Notes: generated by a model from the sequence alone, not told the origin. DNA of 64,000 bases from Gigaspora margarita (GCA_009809945.1 WTPW01000436.1:52729-116728), one strand, 5' to 3'. Counted from the first letter of the stretch, positions 45,127 through 57,063 are shown. Translations and numbers: made by a program.

Positions 45127-45838
45127 TCAAGCAAATAATGGTTTTAATATCCACTGCGATGTTGTATGTAATGTGAAAGCCTGGCAATGAAGATTTAATT
45201 CTATTGCATTAAATGATTTCTGAGATTCTTTATATAACTCTGGGTTAGTATGGTCAAAAAACCCTATGAATAACTCTGAAATATGATAGCTATGTTCTTT
45301 AAGTTTTAAATAGTGATGCATGTCAATGTACCAAATTGCTTCACATAAACAACTAATGAACTTTTTCTCTCATGCATTTTCATCCTCAATTGAAGACCAC
45401 CCTACCATTTTGATGAATCTACTTGATAATATCATTATACAATATTTGCTTTCTATTTAAATTTCTTAAATTTCAAAACATTTGGTAGATGTTTTTGATT
45501 TTTTTGAGATTGTATAAGAATTTCTAATGCATTTTGGCATGGTGCTAAATGTGAAGTTATAATATCACTAGTTTTAAAACAGTAGTGTATATTTACATAA
45601 AATGCTTTAGTTGACTCTATAATATCACAATAAGGACTCACATGAATACTTGTTGCACCTAATGCATAACTTAATTCAACATGTTCAATTGTTTCAAAGT
45701 TGTCTACAGAAATTTACATTCTGGAAATATTTCACTCATGACAAGTTTATCAAAAAACTCTTTAATAGTCATCTCATATGGAATAGGATAGGCATACCAA
45801 CCATGAAGTGTTTTGATCCTTTCAAATATATATGTTTG
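45127..45838 (-). pseudogene. Decayed unidentified gene
   Basis: Minus-strand pieces in order: FERIKTLHGWYAYPIPYEMT (from 45838), VDNFETIEHVELSYALGATS then IHVSPYCDIIESTKAFYVNI (to 45453), and EKKFISCLCEAIWYIDMHHY then ISELFIGFFDHTNPELYKES, ending KPLFA-stop at 45127. Frame changes separate them. The total of about 220 residues suggests one soluble protein. Not recognised; the GWYAYPIPYEMT motif loosely resembles GWYAYEMPDKV in the 408-1353 remnant, hinting at a common family. Confidence 0.5.
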
Positions 45839-46057
45839 TGACTGGTATATTTTTATTAAGTATAACTTTACAAGTGTGTTATAAATTTTGAATTTTTTAC
45901 TGATTCTTTTATTTATATAGTCATTTCTTTATAGTAGAGCTTTGATCCAATTTTTGACAAGAAATCTGAATTCTATTAAACCTGAAATGAATTCATATTA
46001 GATTACATATAAAGCTAGTCAGATTAAGGATTGAAGCTTTACTTTACAGGTATTGTA

Positions 46058-46390
46058 TAAGTGCAAAATAATGCCCAGGGGCATTAATTCAAAAATCAGA
46101 TTCCCTAAAATAGTTTATATTAATTTCCATGGGCGTTCTGAATTAACACACATTCTTATAAATAAATAAAAAAAATAAATTAGCAAAAAAGTGCTTCAGA
46201 ACGGGTTAATATTAAGTAAACATATTTTTTTACTTTAATAAAAGTTGTCCTTACCCTGTTCTGAAGCATTTTTTCATTCTTATAATAAATAAATGCTATT
46301 TATTATAGTTAGAGGTGCAAATTTATTTCTTGTTTCAAAATAATGCGCATGCACATACTCAAAATAACACACAGATAGGCATATTTTGTG
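46058..46390 (+). repeat. Duplicated segment, copy 1 (uninterrupted)
   Basis: Shares with 47467-48165: AATTAACAC-CATCCTTATAA, AAAAAGTG, GGGTTAATATTAAGTAAA, AAAGTTGTCCTT, TTCTTATAATAAATAAAT and TACTCAAAATAACACACAG. It lacks the two insertions found in copy 2. Confidence 0.8.
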
Positions 46391-46659
46391 CTTGTACAGA
46401 TACATACATTTCATTATTTTTATTGTAAAATTTGAAATAGACTTTATTTGATGGTATATAACTATGAGTAATCAAGTTATGTACAAAGAAAAGTGCAGAA
46501 TCTCAACCTGCAAATAACATTTTCTGATTTTTAGATAATAATTACAATGTATTTGATCTTTTTTTTCCTCTTCTAAGTTCAATATTATATTTTTATTGTA
46601 TTAAAATTTATTGATTAGATTTTATATAAATGCCAAGAAAAAAACAGAAAAAAAGTTCA

Positions 46660-47470
46660 AAGAATATTAGAATATTGGCAGATCTATTTTAAAAAAAAGA
46701 GTGTGCCCAAGGGCAAGAATTTATAGTACATATCAGATACCATACCAGAAAGGATTTATGATAAAAGAAAGTTACTAAAATATAATATTCATAGTTATTG
46801 TACCTATAATCTAGCACCAATCCCAAGTTATAGAGAGAAATTTATAAAAAAAATTGATTATGGTATCTGATGCCATTCACAAGATATAAGAACTGATTTA
46901 TAATAAAAGAGGTATGTAACAAACCAAAATTTTATTATTATAGTCTCTAATATAGTCATCCCTCGTTAATATCAATCCTGTTAATATTAATCTAAGCTAC
47001 AAAATAAATTTTTATAAATTTTTATATATTTAAAATTCCCTCATATATATCAACATTAATATAATTCTCTCATTAATATTACTATCAACATAAATTTAAA
47101 CAAATTCAAATGAGTTGATATAAATGAGGGTAGACTGTACCAATTTCAAAGTATAAGAGGAACTTGTGATAAACATAAGGAGCCAGAACTAAAATTTTTA
47201 ATTATTGTGTGTATCTTAGACAGGAACCTAGTTTTGCCTATAATCATATGCAGGAAAAAGTTAAAGAATATTTAGAATATTGATAGATCTAATTCAAAAA
47301 TTTATAGTTACATTATCAGACACCAATTACAAAGTATGGAAAGGATTTATGATAAAGTAAAATTAAAAAAAAAATAAAAATCAATTATGGTATCTGATGC
47401 TAATCACAAGATAGAAGAACTGATTTAAAATTAAAAAGGTGTATAATAAAACGTTATTATTATAGTTTCT
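46660..47470 (+). repeat. Degenerate tandem units of about 90-130 bp
   Basis: Blocks such as TATCTGATGC-AATCACAAGAT, AAGGATTTATGATAAA and TTATTATTATAGT recur near 46736, 46861, 47139, 47310 and 47390. AGAATATTGGCAGATCTA near 46667 also recurs near 47272. Confidence 0.6.
46953..47137. mobile_element. pogo-like MITE in the tandem units
   Basis: The left end TAGTCATCCCTCGTTAATAT is answered by a right end complementary to CAGTCTACCCTCATTTATAT. TA flanks both ends (46951-46952, 47138-47139). 185 bp, AT-rich interior. Confidence 0.75.
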
Positions 47471-48165
47471 ACTGTATAAGTGTGAAATAACTCCTAGAAG
47501 TGTTAATTTAAAAATCAGATACCCCTAAAATAATATATATAGCTTCAAATTAATGCCCATGGGCATCCCGAATTAACACGCATCCTTATAAATAAATGAA
47601 TAAGCAAAAAAGTGACTCAGAATGGGTTAATATTAAGTAAATCTATTTTTTTAATTTAGCAAAAGTTGTCCTTCAGGCTGATCAACCCATTTTGAAGCAC
47701 TTTTTTATTCTTATAATAAATAAATACTATTTATTATTATAGTTAGGGGTGCGAATTTAAGGGTATAGTGTAATACAATATAAATATTAATGGCAAATTA
47801 TTTGTTGTACATACAAAAATTGTCAGTTTATATAAACAAGTTATAATAATTTTAAAAATTAAATTAAATTAGTCGGAAAACAATATAAAAAATTGATTTT
47901 TAATCTTTTGTAAATATAAGCAAGAATATTTCAATATATTTTTTAATTTTTCAATGCTATAAAATTTGTGAGGAGTTGTTTATTTTTACGAGGAGATCTA
48001 CAGAAATAATTAATTCTAATTGGTTAGAATCTATGTAAATCATATGATATCATATGATCTGCATAATTTGCACATGATTACTATTAAAAATGATCTATGT
48101 TACACTCTACCTTTAATTCTTGTTTTAAATAATGTGCTTGTGCATACTCAAAATAACACACAGGT
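47467..48165 (+). repeat. Duplicated segment, copy 2 (interrupted)
   Basis: Matches 46058-46390 in two parts (47467-47760 and 48115-48165). The break is exactly where the TTAA-flanked MITE sits. Confidence 0.8.
47761..48112. mobile_element. TTAA-flanked MITE (piggyBac-like target site)
   Basis: Both ends abut TTAA (47757-47760, 48113-48116). Reading inward, TTAAGGGTATAGTGTAA and, from the other side, TTAAAGGTAGAGTGTAA form the terminal repeats. Copy 1 of the segment (near 46318-46332) shows the site with ATTTATTTC and no insert. TTAA is the piggyBac target; superfamily is inferred from that alone. Confidence 0.75.
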
Positions 48166-48167
48166 TA

Positions 48168-48410
48168 ATTACTGCTGATTTGAAAATTAGTGGGACACTT
48201 AAAAAATTTTCTTGTTTTTGAAACCTTCTGTTTTGTCTTATGAATCATCTAACTTTGCGAAATCTATGTCACAGTCTTCAGAAATTCAGTTTGATAATAG
48301 CAATGCAATTTCTAAAAAGTTAGATGATTCATATGGTGAAACTGAAAGGTTTCAAAAACAAAAAAAATTTCAAGTGTTCCACTGATTTTCAAATCAGCTG
48401 TAATTAATGC
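48168..48410. mobile_element. Hairpin MITE, CTGATTTGAAAATTAG ends, copy 1
   Basis: GCTGATTTGAAAATTAGTGG and its complement bound arms of about 95 bp (including GTTTTTGAAACCTT). The core, CACAGTCTTCAGAAATTCAG then TTTGATAATAGC, is inverted relative to copy 2. Confidence 0.8.
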
Positions 48411-49167
48411 ACAGGTGGGCATTATTTTGCATTTATACAGTTACTAGCGTATATTGATATATGATAAGTACTATTGTTAAATTTCCTTTCTGAGCTTTGT
48501 ATTATCTATTACAACTTTTTATGCAAAAGCACATATACTATTTAGTCCAAAGTTTGGCACTGTCAAGTGATATTATATATATATTTATACAACAAACTAT
48601 TGAATTAATAGGCCAGATCCATTGGCTAAAACCTCTTGACTATTTATTAGTTATCATAATTTCGAGACACTCAGTTATTATAAAGTATTATTTTTTTATA
48701 TCTATATATTTATATTTGCTATCCCTATGTTTGCAAATGAACTGATGAAGTTTTTTCTTATTTGCTGTCTAATATTGAGTTCACAATAAAATCAAAAATT
48801 TAATAGCTTAATCATTCGACATTTACAAAATTTATCTTTTTGCTTGTATCTTTACTAGTCTTAGTCAGTAAGTTATAGAAAAATTAATGTAGCAGCTTAA
48901 AGTTGGCTGGTGCTAGAATTTTGATATTTTTTGTATCCTTTTTGTTTTTGAATAGGGATTGAACCCATTAAAAAAAACTTTACCTGGGTATTATTAAATT
49001 ACCTAGGTATTTAGGTAATTTATAATAGAATATAATAATGATTTCTACTCGAGTTCAATTCTATTTCTGGGTTAGGATAGAATTTGGGAGCATAGTGAGT
49101 GAAAATTTAATTAATTCATTACTAATTGGGGTTCAGTTAATTATATAATAATTTTAATTGATTTTAC
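48411..49167. other. Gene-free stretch
   Basis: An 82-codon hydrophobic frame (48497-48745) shows no domain and is probably chance. Confidence 0.45.
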
Positions 49168-49398
49168 AGCTGATTTGAAAATTAGCAGGACACTTGAAAA
49201 ATTTTCTCATTTTTGAAACCTTTTGGTTTTATCTTATGAATTATCTAACTTTTCAGAAATCACATCGCTATTATCAGACTGAAGTTCTGAAGACTGTGAT
49301 ATGGTTCTAAAGAGTTAGATGATTCATAAGATGAAACTGAAAGGTTTCAAAAACAAAAAAATTTTTTATGTGTCTCACTAATTTTCAAATCAACTAGA
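49168..49398. mobile_element. Hairpin MITE, CTGATTTGAAAATTAG ends, copy 2
   Basis: Same ends and arms as 48168-48410 with the core in reverse order (CTATTATCAGACTGAAGTTC then TGAAGACTGTGAT). Confidence 0.8.
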
Positions 49399-51635
49399 AT
49401 TGTTCAATATGTAACAAAAAATTAGTTGCAATTAAATGCTCGGTAGGCCTACTAACAAATATGATTGTGAGAAAATAATTTTCTACAATTTTTTTTTTAT
49501 TGATAAGATTGCTGCAAGTTTGATTAACTCTAGTAAAAAGATAATTAATTATGTTATTTATCTAATGCATGCATATTTCTAAACTCTCTCATCGTTATCT
49601 AGCATCAATCCCATTTCATGCCAATGGTGTTAATTATTTTAAAAAGATGATTAGAAGCACTCTGAATTATGTGATATAACTTTATTAGTAATTTTAAGTG
49701 GTCTTGGACAATATTTATTGATACCAGCCTGGACTTTGAGGTTTGCCTATATATGGTACTCTGATATAAATAAAGCTATTTAGGCATCTTATGTTCACAA
49801 TTTTATGGTATGATCACATTAGGATTTTTTTTTGTGTAGTATAAACATACTCACTAGATCTATTTATTTGTTGAGCATCAATGCTAATTCTATTTATTAT
49901 CAAAATTAAGTATGCATTTTCGTTTATTATAAATATTGACATGGCCTGTTCCATATGTTTCTAACAAGAATGATTGTTCAAGCTATATACTGATTTTATT
50001 TATGATTGCGCATTTTTTCAATAGCATGGGTAGAGAAAAGTCTGTATTATTGAGTCTCTTTATACTTGGCATATTCATCTGAATCTTAAAATAAATTTTA
50101 ATACAAAAAAGCAATATCAAGTTGCTACAAAATTGACTATGTTCACAAGATGATTTTATTGGTATAATAATGTGAATGATAATGTTAGAAGTAAAAAAGC
50201 TGCAAATGGTTTGATATTATTTTTGTTAATTATCATATATAATTAAACTATAATTTCATAATTTATTTTATAAGATAATATAGAAGCTATTAAAAATTGC
50301 CAACTATATTTTCAAAAAATAGTTGAGCTAGAAAGTTCTGAAAAAGGTTTGCTCTTTGGAAATTTTTAGTTTAAAATCAAAAATTATAAGCACAAGACAT
50401 TTATGTATTATCAAGAATCTGCTATTATGAGAATTTAGGTTCTTGGGAAAGATGAAGGTAAAATAATCATTTATTTTCAAAAATTTATTGGCATGATAAA
50501 TTACGGACAATGATAAAACAAGTAGAATGGAAGTTCACTTTTTTTTCATTTTGTATTTATTTTTTGAGATATATTTTGTAAACCATAGGAATGTTTACTA
50601 TCATGTTCTGTTTGTGACAATAATCTACTTCTTTAGTTTTTCATTTAATCATTATTAAATAAAACTTGAGGACAAAAAGTAAGAGTGGTAAATGTGTTAG
50701 TTTATAGTAGTGGAATGGTGTAAAAAATAAAAAATTCAAATAATGCTTTGTATAGAATTTATTAAAGAGGCATTTGGATTTGTTGAGTGTTGTAATACAA
50801 ATTCAGGATAGTCTTACTATTTGAGACTATTAATTTATAGTCTCAACAATCCTTAATGCACCAGGATTGTTAGATGTCACTATAATTAAAATATGATTTT
50901 AAGATCTTTTGATGGGTTATACCTAGATTTACTGGTTTAAAGAGCTTTTGATAATTCAAAAGGCGAATTGTATAAATAGCTTGTTTATATATCTAATAGA
51001 TGAGTCATGCTTAGAGATACTTGCTAGTGAAATTAATTTCATCAAATTTTACCAATTCAATGCTAATTTTATTAATTTTGTTGAAACTATTTTATCACTT
51101 AATTTCACCAGCATCTTTAAGTTGTGCTGATTTGACATAATTATACTTCCAAGTCTTTAATTTCTACATTATATATCATAAGCGGTAATAGAATTTCCAA
51201 ATTTATTCTATATGCACAGTCTCTCTAATATGTATGAACATATTGCATGCGATGGATACAATGAAATATATTAATACAAAAAATTTTTTTAGTAAAAAAA
51301 ATTGGTATTGTCACATTTGACATAAAAGTTAGAATATATAAATATTGGCATAGTATGCCTTTGGGTTGCTTTGGTTTTTTATTAGCGAAAAGTTTCTGAT
51401 ATAAAAAACCAAACTTATTGAAGATCTATAGCATAAAGCAAATGCTTGAGCAATCAACTTCCTTTTTAATATTAACTTGATGAAAAAGAAGGTAGTCTTC
51501 ATTTTTTCAGTAAACCAGCAATCCAACTAATTTGGTAATTACTTATAAAAAATTTTATATATATAAAAAACCCTCCAGGCGGTGGGTCTAAAAATTTTTC
51601 AAATGTTATATAAACCAGAAAATTTATTTGTAACA
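49399..51635. other. Longest gene-free stretch
   Basis: About 2.2 kb of AT-rich DNA. Frames of about 60 codons (for example 50328-50510 and 50948-51130) show no domain. No inverted repeat or array noticed. Confidence 0.5.
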
Positions 51636-51643
51636 CCTAATTG

Positions 51644-53343
51644 TAGTGCTCTGAATAGGGACAGGTCAACTCAAAAATTTTGGGTTGGGTTTGGGTCGGG
51701 TCAGGTTCAGGTTAGAAAAATCTGACCCAAAAATTTCAGGTCAGGTTCAGGTTAGGTTTGGGTTGAACGTTAACCCAACCTGAACCTGACCTAAAAATTA
51801 TTCAACTAAGAGCACTTGAAATAAGCATTTTATGTTTTTTTTAAGGTCCTAATAGCAAATGCATATGTATTTTAAATAATATTTTCAATAAAACCTCAAA
51901 AGACAGTCAATATGCACCAATCAGATTTCTTTTAGCGATCGAGTCCAGAAGATCCTTGATTTTGATTGGTTGACAGCCACTAATCTGCAAATTTTGGCCC
52001 GCATTATATAATTGTTTACTAATTTCCAGCCGTAATTAATTTTGATTTTTCATTACAAAAATAGAAAATTTTAAAAAATGATTCTGCGTTATAGAAAATT
52101 AACCAGGAACAATTTTGCTTAATAGGCTCTGTGGTTTCATTAGCAAAATTCTAAGTAATTCTGGTCAAATTTTTTTGATCATTGCTCTTAGCCAATCAAA
52201 ATCAAGAATTTGCTTGTTGCAATAGCTAAGGTTATTAAGAAAGCTATAGATCAGGTATAATGTAAAAATCACATTTTTTAAATAATTATCAGTATGTAAT
52301 TTGAAATTTCAGCTGAGACCACATTCTGCACTCTAATATAAAAAATTCCTTGTGCAAATATCAAAATATTCTAATTTCTAATCTAACTTTAACATAGACT
52401 TTTTACTTTAAATATTATGCATATTGAAATTGGATTGATTCTTCAAAGAGATCTAATTGGTGCATATTTATCAATCCCAGCTAATGATATTAAAGATCCC
52501 TAGTAATGATATTATATACTTTTTTCAAAAATATTTTAGCAATTACTATCTAATCTATAATATCGAATAAAACTAAAAAAGGTTTCATCAATTTTAGGTA
52601 GGCAGTTATCAGGTATTATTGATCAAAGTTTGAAAAAACTTAACTGCTGACTTTGTTTTTATAATCACCTGAATTCTTTTTGACTTTGAACAATAATATC
52701 TCAATAGCAAAATCAGTAATTTTTTTATATTAATTCTATGGATAAAAATATAAAAACATTTATTAATTCTGAATATGCAATATTGATTCTTACTGTAGTA
52801 GCCTGCTGAGTTTATAAAGCGAGACCAACTGGATTCGGTGATTTACATTACCCCCCTCCCCTCCAGAGGAAAGGGAGAAAGGGTGGTTCACATAGTAAAA
52901 TTTTAAAAAAAATTTTTTTTTTGAAAAAATTTTTTTTTGAATTGTTCTGTGACTGTAAAAATTTTCTGAAATATCCTGTAGCCCTATGTATATTTATCTA
53001 AATTTTTTTACTATGTGGGATAGGAGGACTCTGAGGAGGGAGATAATATAAAACACTAATTCCAGTTGGTCTCACCTAAGCATATTGTGCTTATATTTGA
53101 TTAGCCAACTTCGATTATCATTGTTACATGAGTTATTAAATGTTTAAGTGCAAAAAGGGCGACTGAATTCATTTTTTTAAAAAAATTTAATATATTAGGC
53201 CTAAAATTTTGTATCAGGTTCAGGTTAGGTCAGGTTCAGTTCAGGTTGAAGCTCTAACCTGAAAGTTTTCAACCAGACCTGACCCGAAATTCAGGTCGGG
53301 TTTGAGTTGGCTTATAACTCGACCTGACCCATTCAGAGCACTA
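51644..53343. mobile_element. hAT-type non-autonomous element, 1.7 kb, with GGTTCAGGT-rich arms
   Basis: The ends TAGTGCTCTGAATAGGGACA and its counterpart (TGACCCATTCAGAGCACTA) are inverted. The flanks CCTAATTG (51636-51643) and CCTAATGG (53344-53351) match at 7 of 8. Each subterminal region (51660-51810, 53205-53330) is packed with TCAGGTTCAGGTTAGG-like repeats on both strands. No transposase. A Tourist MITE lies inside. Confidence 0.85.
52818..53076. mobile_element. Tourist-type MITE, copy 3, nested in a hAT-type element
   Basis: AGCGAGACCAACTGGATTCG and its inverted partner (CCAGTTGGTCTCACC) are flanked by TAA on both sides (52815-52817, 53077-53079). The interior corresponds to 12618-12868 in reverse. 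Confidence 0.85.
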
Positions 53344-53781
53344 CCTAATGGGTATGTCTTATAAATATTATATTTGAAAGATGCAAACAAAAAGTAGATA
53401 TGTTTTTTTTTAGAGAGTGTCCAGTCTGTCTGGTCTGTTTTTTTTAGAGAGTATCCAGTCTATCTGGTCTGTTTTTTTTAAAAAAAAAAAAGCAGTTTTA
53501 TAACCAGGATTTAAATAGAGAGCATTTGCAGTAGTTTTATTTTTTTTTAGAAAGTAGTTTTTTTTAGAAAGTATCTAGTTTGGTGTTTTTTTTTATTTTT
53601 TGTTTATTTTTTTAGGAAATGCTATTTCCACTATAGTATTTTGTTATTTCCACTATAGTTATACAAAATTTTTCTATTTTTAGAATTAATATAAGAAATA
53701 ATGTGTTCGTCACTGGCAGTGACAGTAACCAGATTTGTGTTAGGGTTAGATTTAGAGTTAAAAGTAAATTTATTATAGAGT

Positions 53782-54496
53782 ATTGCTATTTATACCATGG
53801 TTTTTGCTATTTGCACCATGAATTTTATATAACATTAGATTATTAATCAACCATTTCTATTTGTACCATGGTAAAATATATTGCACCAATAAAAACTCCT
53901 TTTTTATAGATTAACAATATATAAAATAGATTTTTTACAATTTTTGTATAACCTTAGGTCTTTTTAATGTTGCACCAATAAAACTCACTTTTTTGTAGAT
54001 TAACAACATGTAGGAGTGCAAAATAAGATTTTCACAATTTTGCGTAATCTTGGGACTGGTTAGAATGTTCTATTAGGCCTGCTAACCTAATTTTATAATG
54101 TGGGCCAACCCTAACCCTAATTTTATAATGTGGGCCAACCCTTATCCTAATTTCTTAAGGCCTTAACATAATATAGGCCAGAATTTCACAATTTTGTATA
54201 ACCTTGGCTATTTTTATGTGGTACTAATAAAACTCATCTTGTTTTGTAGATTAACAACATAGAGAGGTGCAGAATAAGATTTTCAAATTTTCATGTAACT
54301 TTAGACTGTTTTAATGTTGCACCAATAAAAACTTGCTTTTTTTGTAGATTAACAACATGTAGGAGTGCAAGATAAGATTTTTTCAAATATATGTATAACT
54401 ATACTATGGTGCAAATAGAAAAAGTTAATTAATGATCTAATATTACACAAAATCCATGGTGCAAATAGCAAAAACTATGGTGTAAATAGCAATACA
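53782..54496. mobile_element. Third-level element with four internal repeats
   Basis: TTGCTATTTATACCATGGTT and its complement bound arms of about 90 bp (GCTATTTGCACCATG twice per arm). Inside, a unit of about 85-95 bp (GCACCAATAAAACT, TTGTAGATTAACAACAT, AGTGCAAAATAAGATTTT) occurs four times near 53877, 53966, 54217 and 54315. Between units two and three is a 31-bp tandem (CTAATTTTATAATGTGGGCC) with CCCTAACCCTAA. Confidence 0.8.
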
Positions 54497-54704
54497 ATTT
54501 ATTATATAATAAAATGTCTCAAGAAATATTTTTTGCTAAATACAAATAACAGTTTAATAGTTACAATTTTAAGTTATTGTGATTTATAATTTTTTGAATT
54601 TTTTTTTCATACCTAATCTTGCAATTTGATTGGCTCGGAACTGTCACCACTGGTTACAAATAGATTTGCCCTTAATATAATATATGTATATTATAATTTT
54701 AACT

Positions 54705-55430
54705 TGAAAACTAATAAGTAAACCTTCTTTGGCTTCTAATTAAAAGTTATAGAGTTCATTTTTCTGATTCTAATGGTAGTCATATCATCAAAATCAGTCT
54801 AGTGAATCCCAAGATACTTTGGATCAAAGAAGAGAACATAAGAATTGGCAATTTTATAGTTACACAAAAATTAGTTTCTTTACATATGTTTTGAAAAGTT
54901 ATTTTATTGTAGTAAAAAATTTTACTAAGGAAATAATAAATCTCATTTTAAGAAACTAGCATTTTTTTGAGCCAAAGAGCAACTTTACTTAAGAGCCCAA
55001 AGTCAATTGTAATAATAAAATTTTGCACAAATCATGATTTTTCATTTGAAGGCTTTTTTTAACTTTATATTGTTTTCTTTACATATGTTTTGAAAAGATT
55101 TTTTATTGTAGCGAAAATTTTACTAATTAACCAATAAAATGCATCTTAAGAAACCAGTATTTGAGCTAAAAAAACAACTTTACTTAAGAGTTCAAAGTCA
55201 ATTACAATAATAAAATTCTGCAAAAATCGCGATTTTTTATTTGATAGTTTATAGTACATTGTGTAACAGTAAATTTGCTGATCCTTATGTTCTCTTATTT
55301 GATCCCAAGTATTTTGGGAACCACTAGGCTGATTTTGATAATTTAACCACTATTAGAATCAGAAAATAAGCTCTACAACTTTCAATTAGAAGCCAAAGAA
55401 GGTTTACTTATTAGTTTTTAGAGTTAGATT
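54705..55430. mobile_element. Third-level hairpin with internal 200-bp direct repeat
   Basis: ACTAATAAGTAAACCTTCTT and its complement at 55405-55425 bound arms of about 140 bp. Between them CTTTACATATGTTTTGAAAA starts two direct copies of about 175-200 bp (54874-55050, 55074-55246). Confidence 0.8.
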
Positions 55431-55835
55431 AAAGGTTAGTGTTAGTAAGATTAGAGTTAGAATTAGGTTTATTATTTTGAATTCTAAAATAGAAAGTCTT
55501 GTATAACCATAGTAGAAATAGTAATTTTCATTTTTTAGAGAGCATACAGTTTTTTTTTTATTTTTATTATTATTTTTTTTTTTTTAGAGAGCATTTGGAC
55601 TGTATCTTTTTTTTTTTTTTTTTTATAAAGAGTGTCTAGTTCAGTTTTTTTTTTAGAAAAGGTTCTGATCAAAATTTTTTTTAGAAAAATTTGCATTTCA
55701 AAAAAAGTTACATGATATCAAACTTTCTATCTGATGTTTGAAATATAGCTCAATATGAAACTGCTAACAGAAAAAAAATTTACTATGATGCTCAAATATA
55801 CCCTCACATAGATTATTCAGGATTCTATCTTAGTG

Positions 55836-56442
55836 TACACTTGGCCAATTTAAATGACCTAACTACTATTAAATGCATCTTAGTGAACTCTACAACTTTT
55901 AATTAATTGACTTGAGCTATTAACTTAATAAAAAAATTACTTATTATAGTTGTGGTTGTAAGATTTTAGCATATAATAAAAGTTTATATTGTACTTATCC
56001 CCAAAAGTCCCAATATAGTAATTCTGCAAATCTATTAATTAAAGAATTTCTATTAAAAACATTTTTAATGCAAATGAAACCAGTTTATTTTTTGTAAAGT
56101 ACTATATCAGACTTTTTTATTACAACTACAATTAGAATAGAAAAAGGGTTGTCTTTATATACAAGTTTAAACAAAGGTACAATTTATTTTAATTACTAAA
56201 TTCTGAATTCTTTTTTTTAGAATCATGCATATATTACTATAATGATAGTAGCAAACATAACTAGAACTAAAAAACTTAAACCTTTAGTTATTGGATTATC
56301 AATCAAATCTTGTACTTTAGTTCACTTAAACTATAATACTTTATCTGTTATATATAAAACAAATTTAAAAGCCTGAATGTGCTCTGATATTTTTTGTTAG
56401 TAGTTGATAGAACTTGTTAGAAAGTTTTATTTGAAAAACTAG
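55836..56442. other. Gene-free spacer with half of a hairpin core
   Basis: 55850-55930 matches 27590-27660 in reverse. Otherwise nothing supported. Confidence 0.5.
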
Positions 56443-56883
56443 CAAATTTTATTGATAATTAATTGTGCATCAAGTTATTATAATTATAATAAAAGTAATC
56501 CTAATAAAAGTAATAATCAAGATATATTAGAATTAATTGAAGAAACAGAAAGTAAGGAATCAAGAGGTGAAGAACCAAAAAGTAATGAATCAGATAATAT
56601 AAACTTAGTTAGAAGCTTACATATTCATTATAGCTATGGCAATTCAAGGTTGAATACTAGTAATATAAACAAACAAAGCAGACAAAATTCTTGTGCCAGT
56701 AGTAGTAGAAGTGGCTATAGCTATAGCTATAGCTGTAGTTGTAGTTGTAGTTGTGGGTAGGGCCTGTAATCAGTGGCTTATACTAATTTGGAATTTTTGG
56801 AGGCTGTAAAAATAATGTTCTACAATTGTTATATGAGCTGAAATTAGTATGTGTAATTAATATAATAAACAATTTTAGCAGAT

Positions 56884-57037
56884 GGCTCTATTTGTATCTT
56901 ATATGTGTCTACTACCAGTAGAGGTCTTTAAAGTCAAGGTTTATCAGGCTTATGGACCAGTCAGTAGACCCAAAAAACATGACTTTAGAGATCTATTACT
57001 GGCAGTAAACATATGTAAGATACAAATAGAACCTGTC
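56884..57037. mobile_element. Small nested MITE, CTCTATTTGTATCTTA ends
   Basis: GGCTCTATTTGTATCTTATA at the left is answered by TGTAAGATACAAATAGAACC at the right. Arms of about 55 bp also share CTACTACCAGTAGAGGTCTT-type sequence and TAAAGTCA. Confidence 0.75.
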
Positions 57038-57063
57038 AACTAAAGTAGTTTATAAACTAATTA

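Larger units (their letters stand above)
53616..55525. mobile_element. Second-level element, CTATTTCCACTATAG ends
   Basis: ATGCTATTTCCACTATAGTT and TATACAAAATTTTTCTATT at the left are answered near 55485-55525 by AATAGAAAGTCTTGTATAAC and CATAGTAGAAATAGTA. It contains TTAGGGTTAGATTTAGAG near 53739 and AGATTAAAGGTTAGTGTTAG near 55425, and two further inner elements. Confidence 0.65.
53352..55835. mobile_element. Outer element of a nested stack (GGACCCC/TATATTTGA family)
   Basis: The right end (TATACCCTCACATAGATTAT, 55799-55830) and interior GCTAACAGAAAAAAA and TTTTTAGAGAGCATACAG match the 38234-38750 element. The left part (TTATATTTGAAAGATG near 53369, TTTTAGAGAGTGTCCAGTCT near 53411) is worn. 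The middle is filled by another element at about 53616-55525. Confidence 0.6.
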
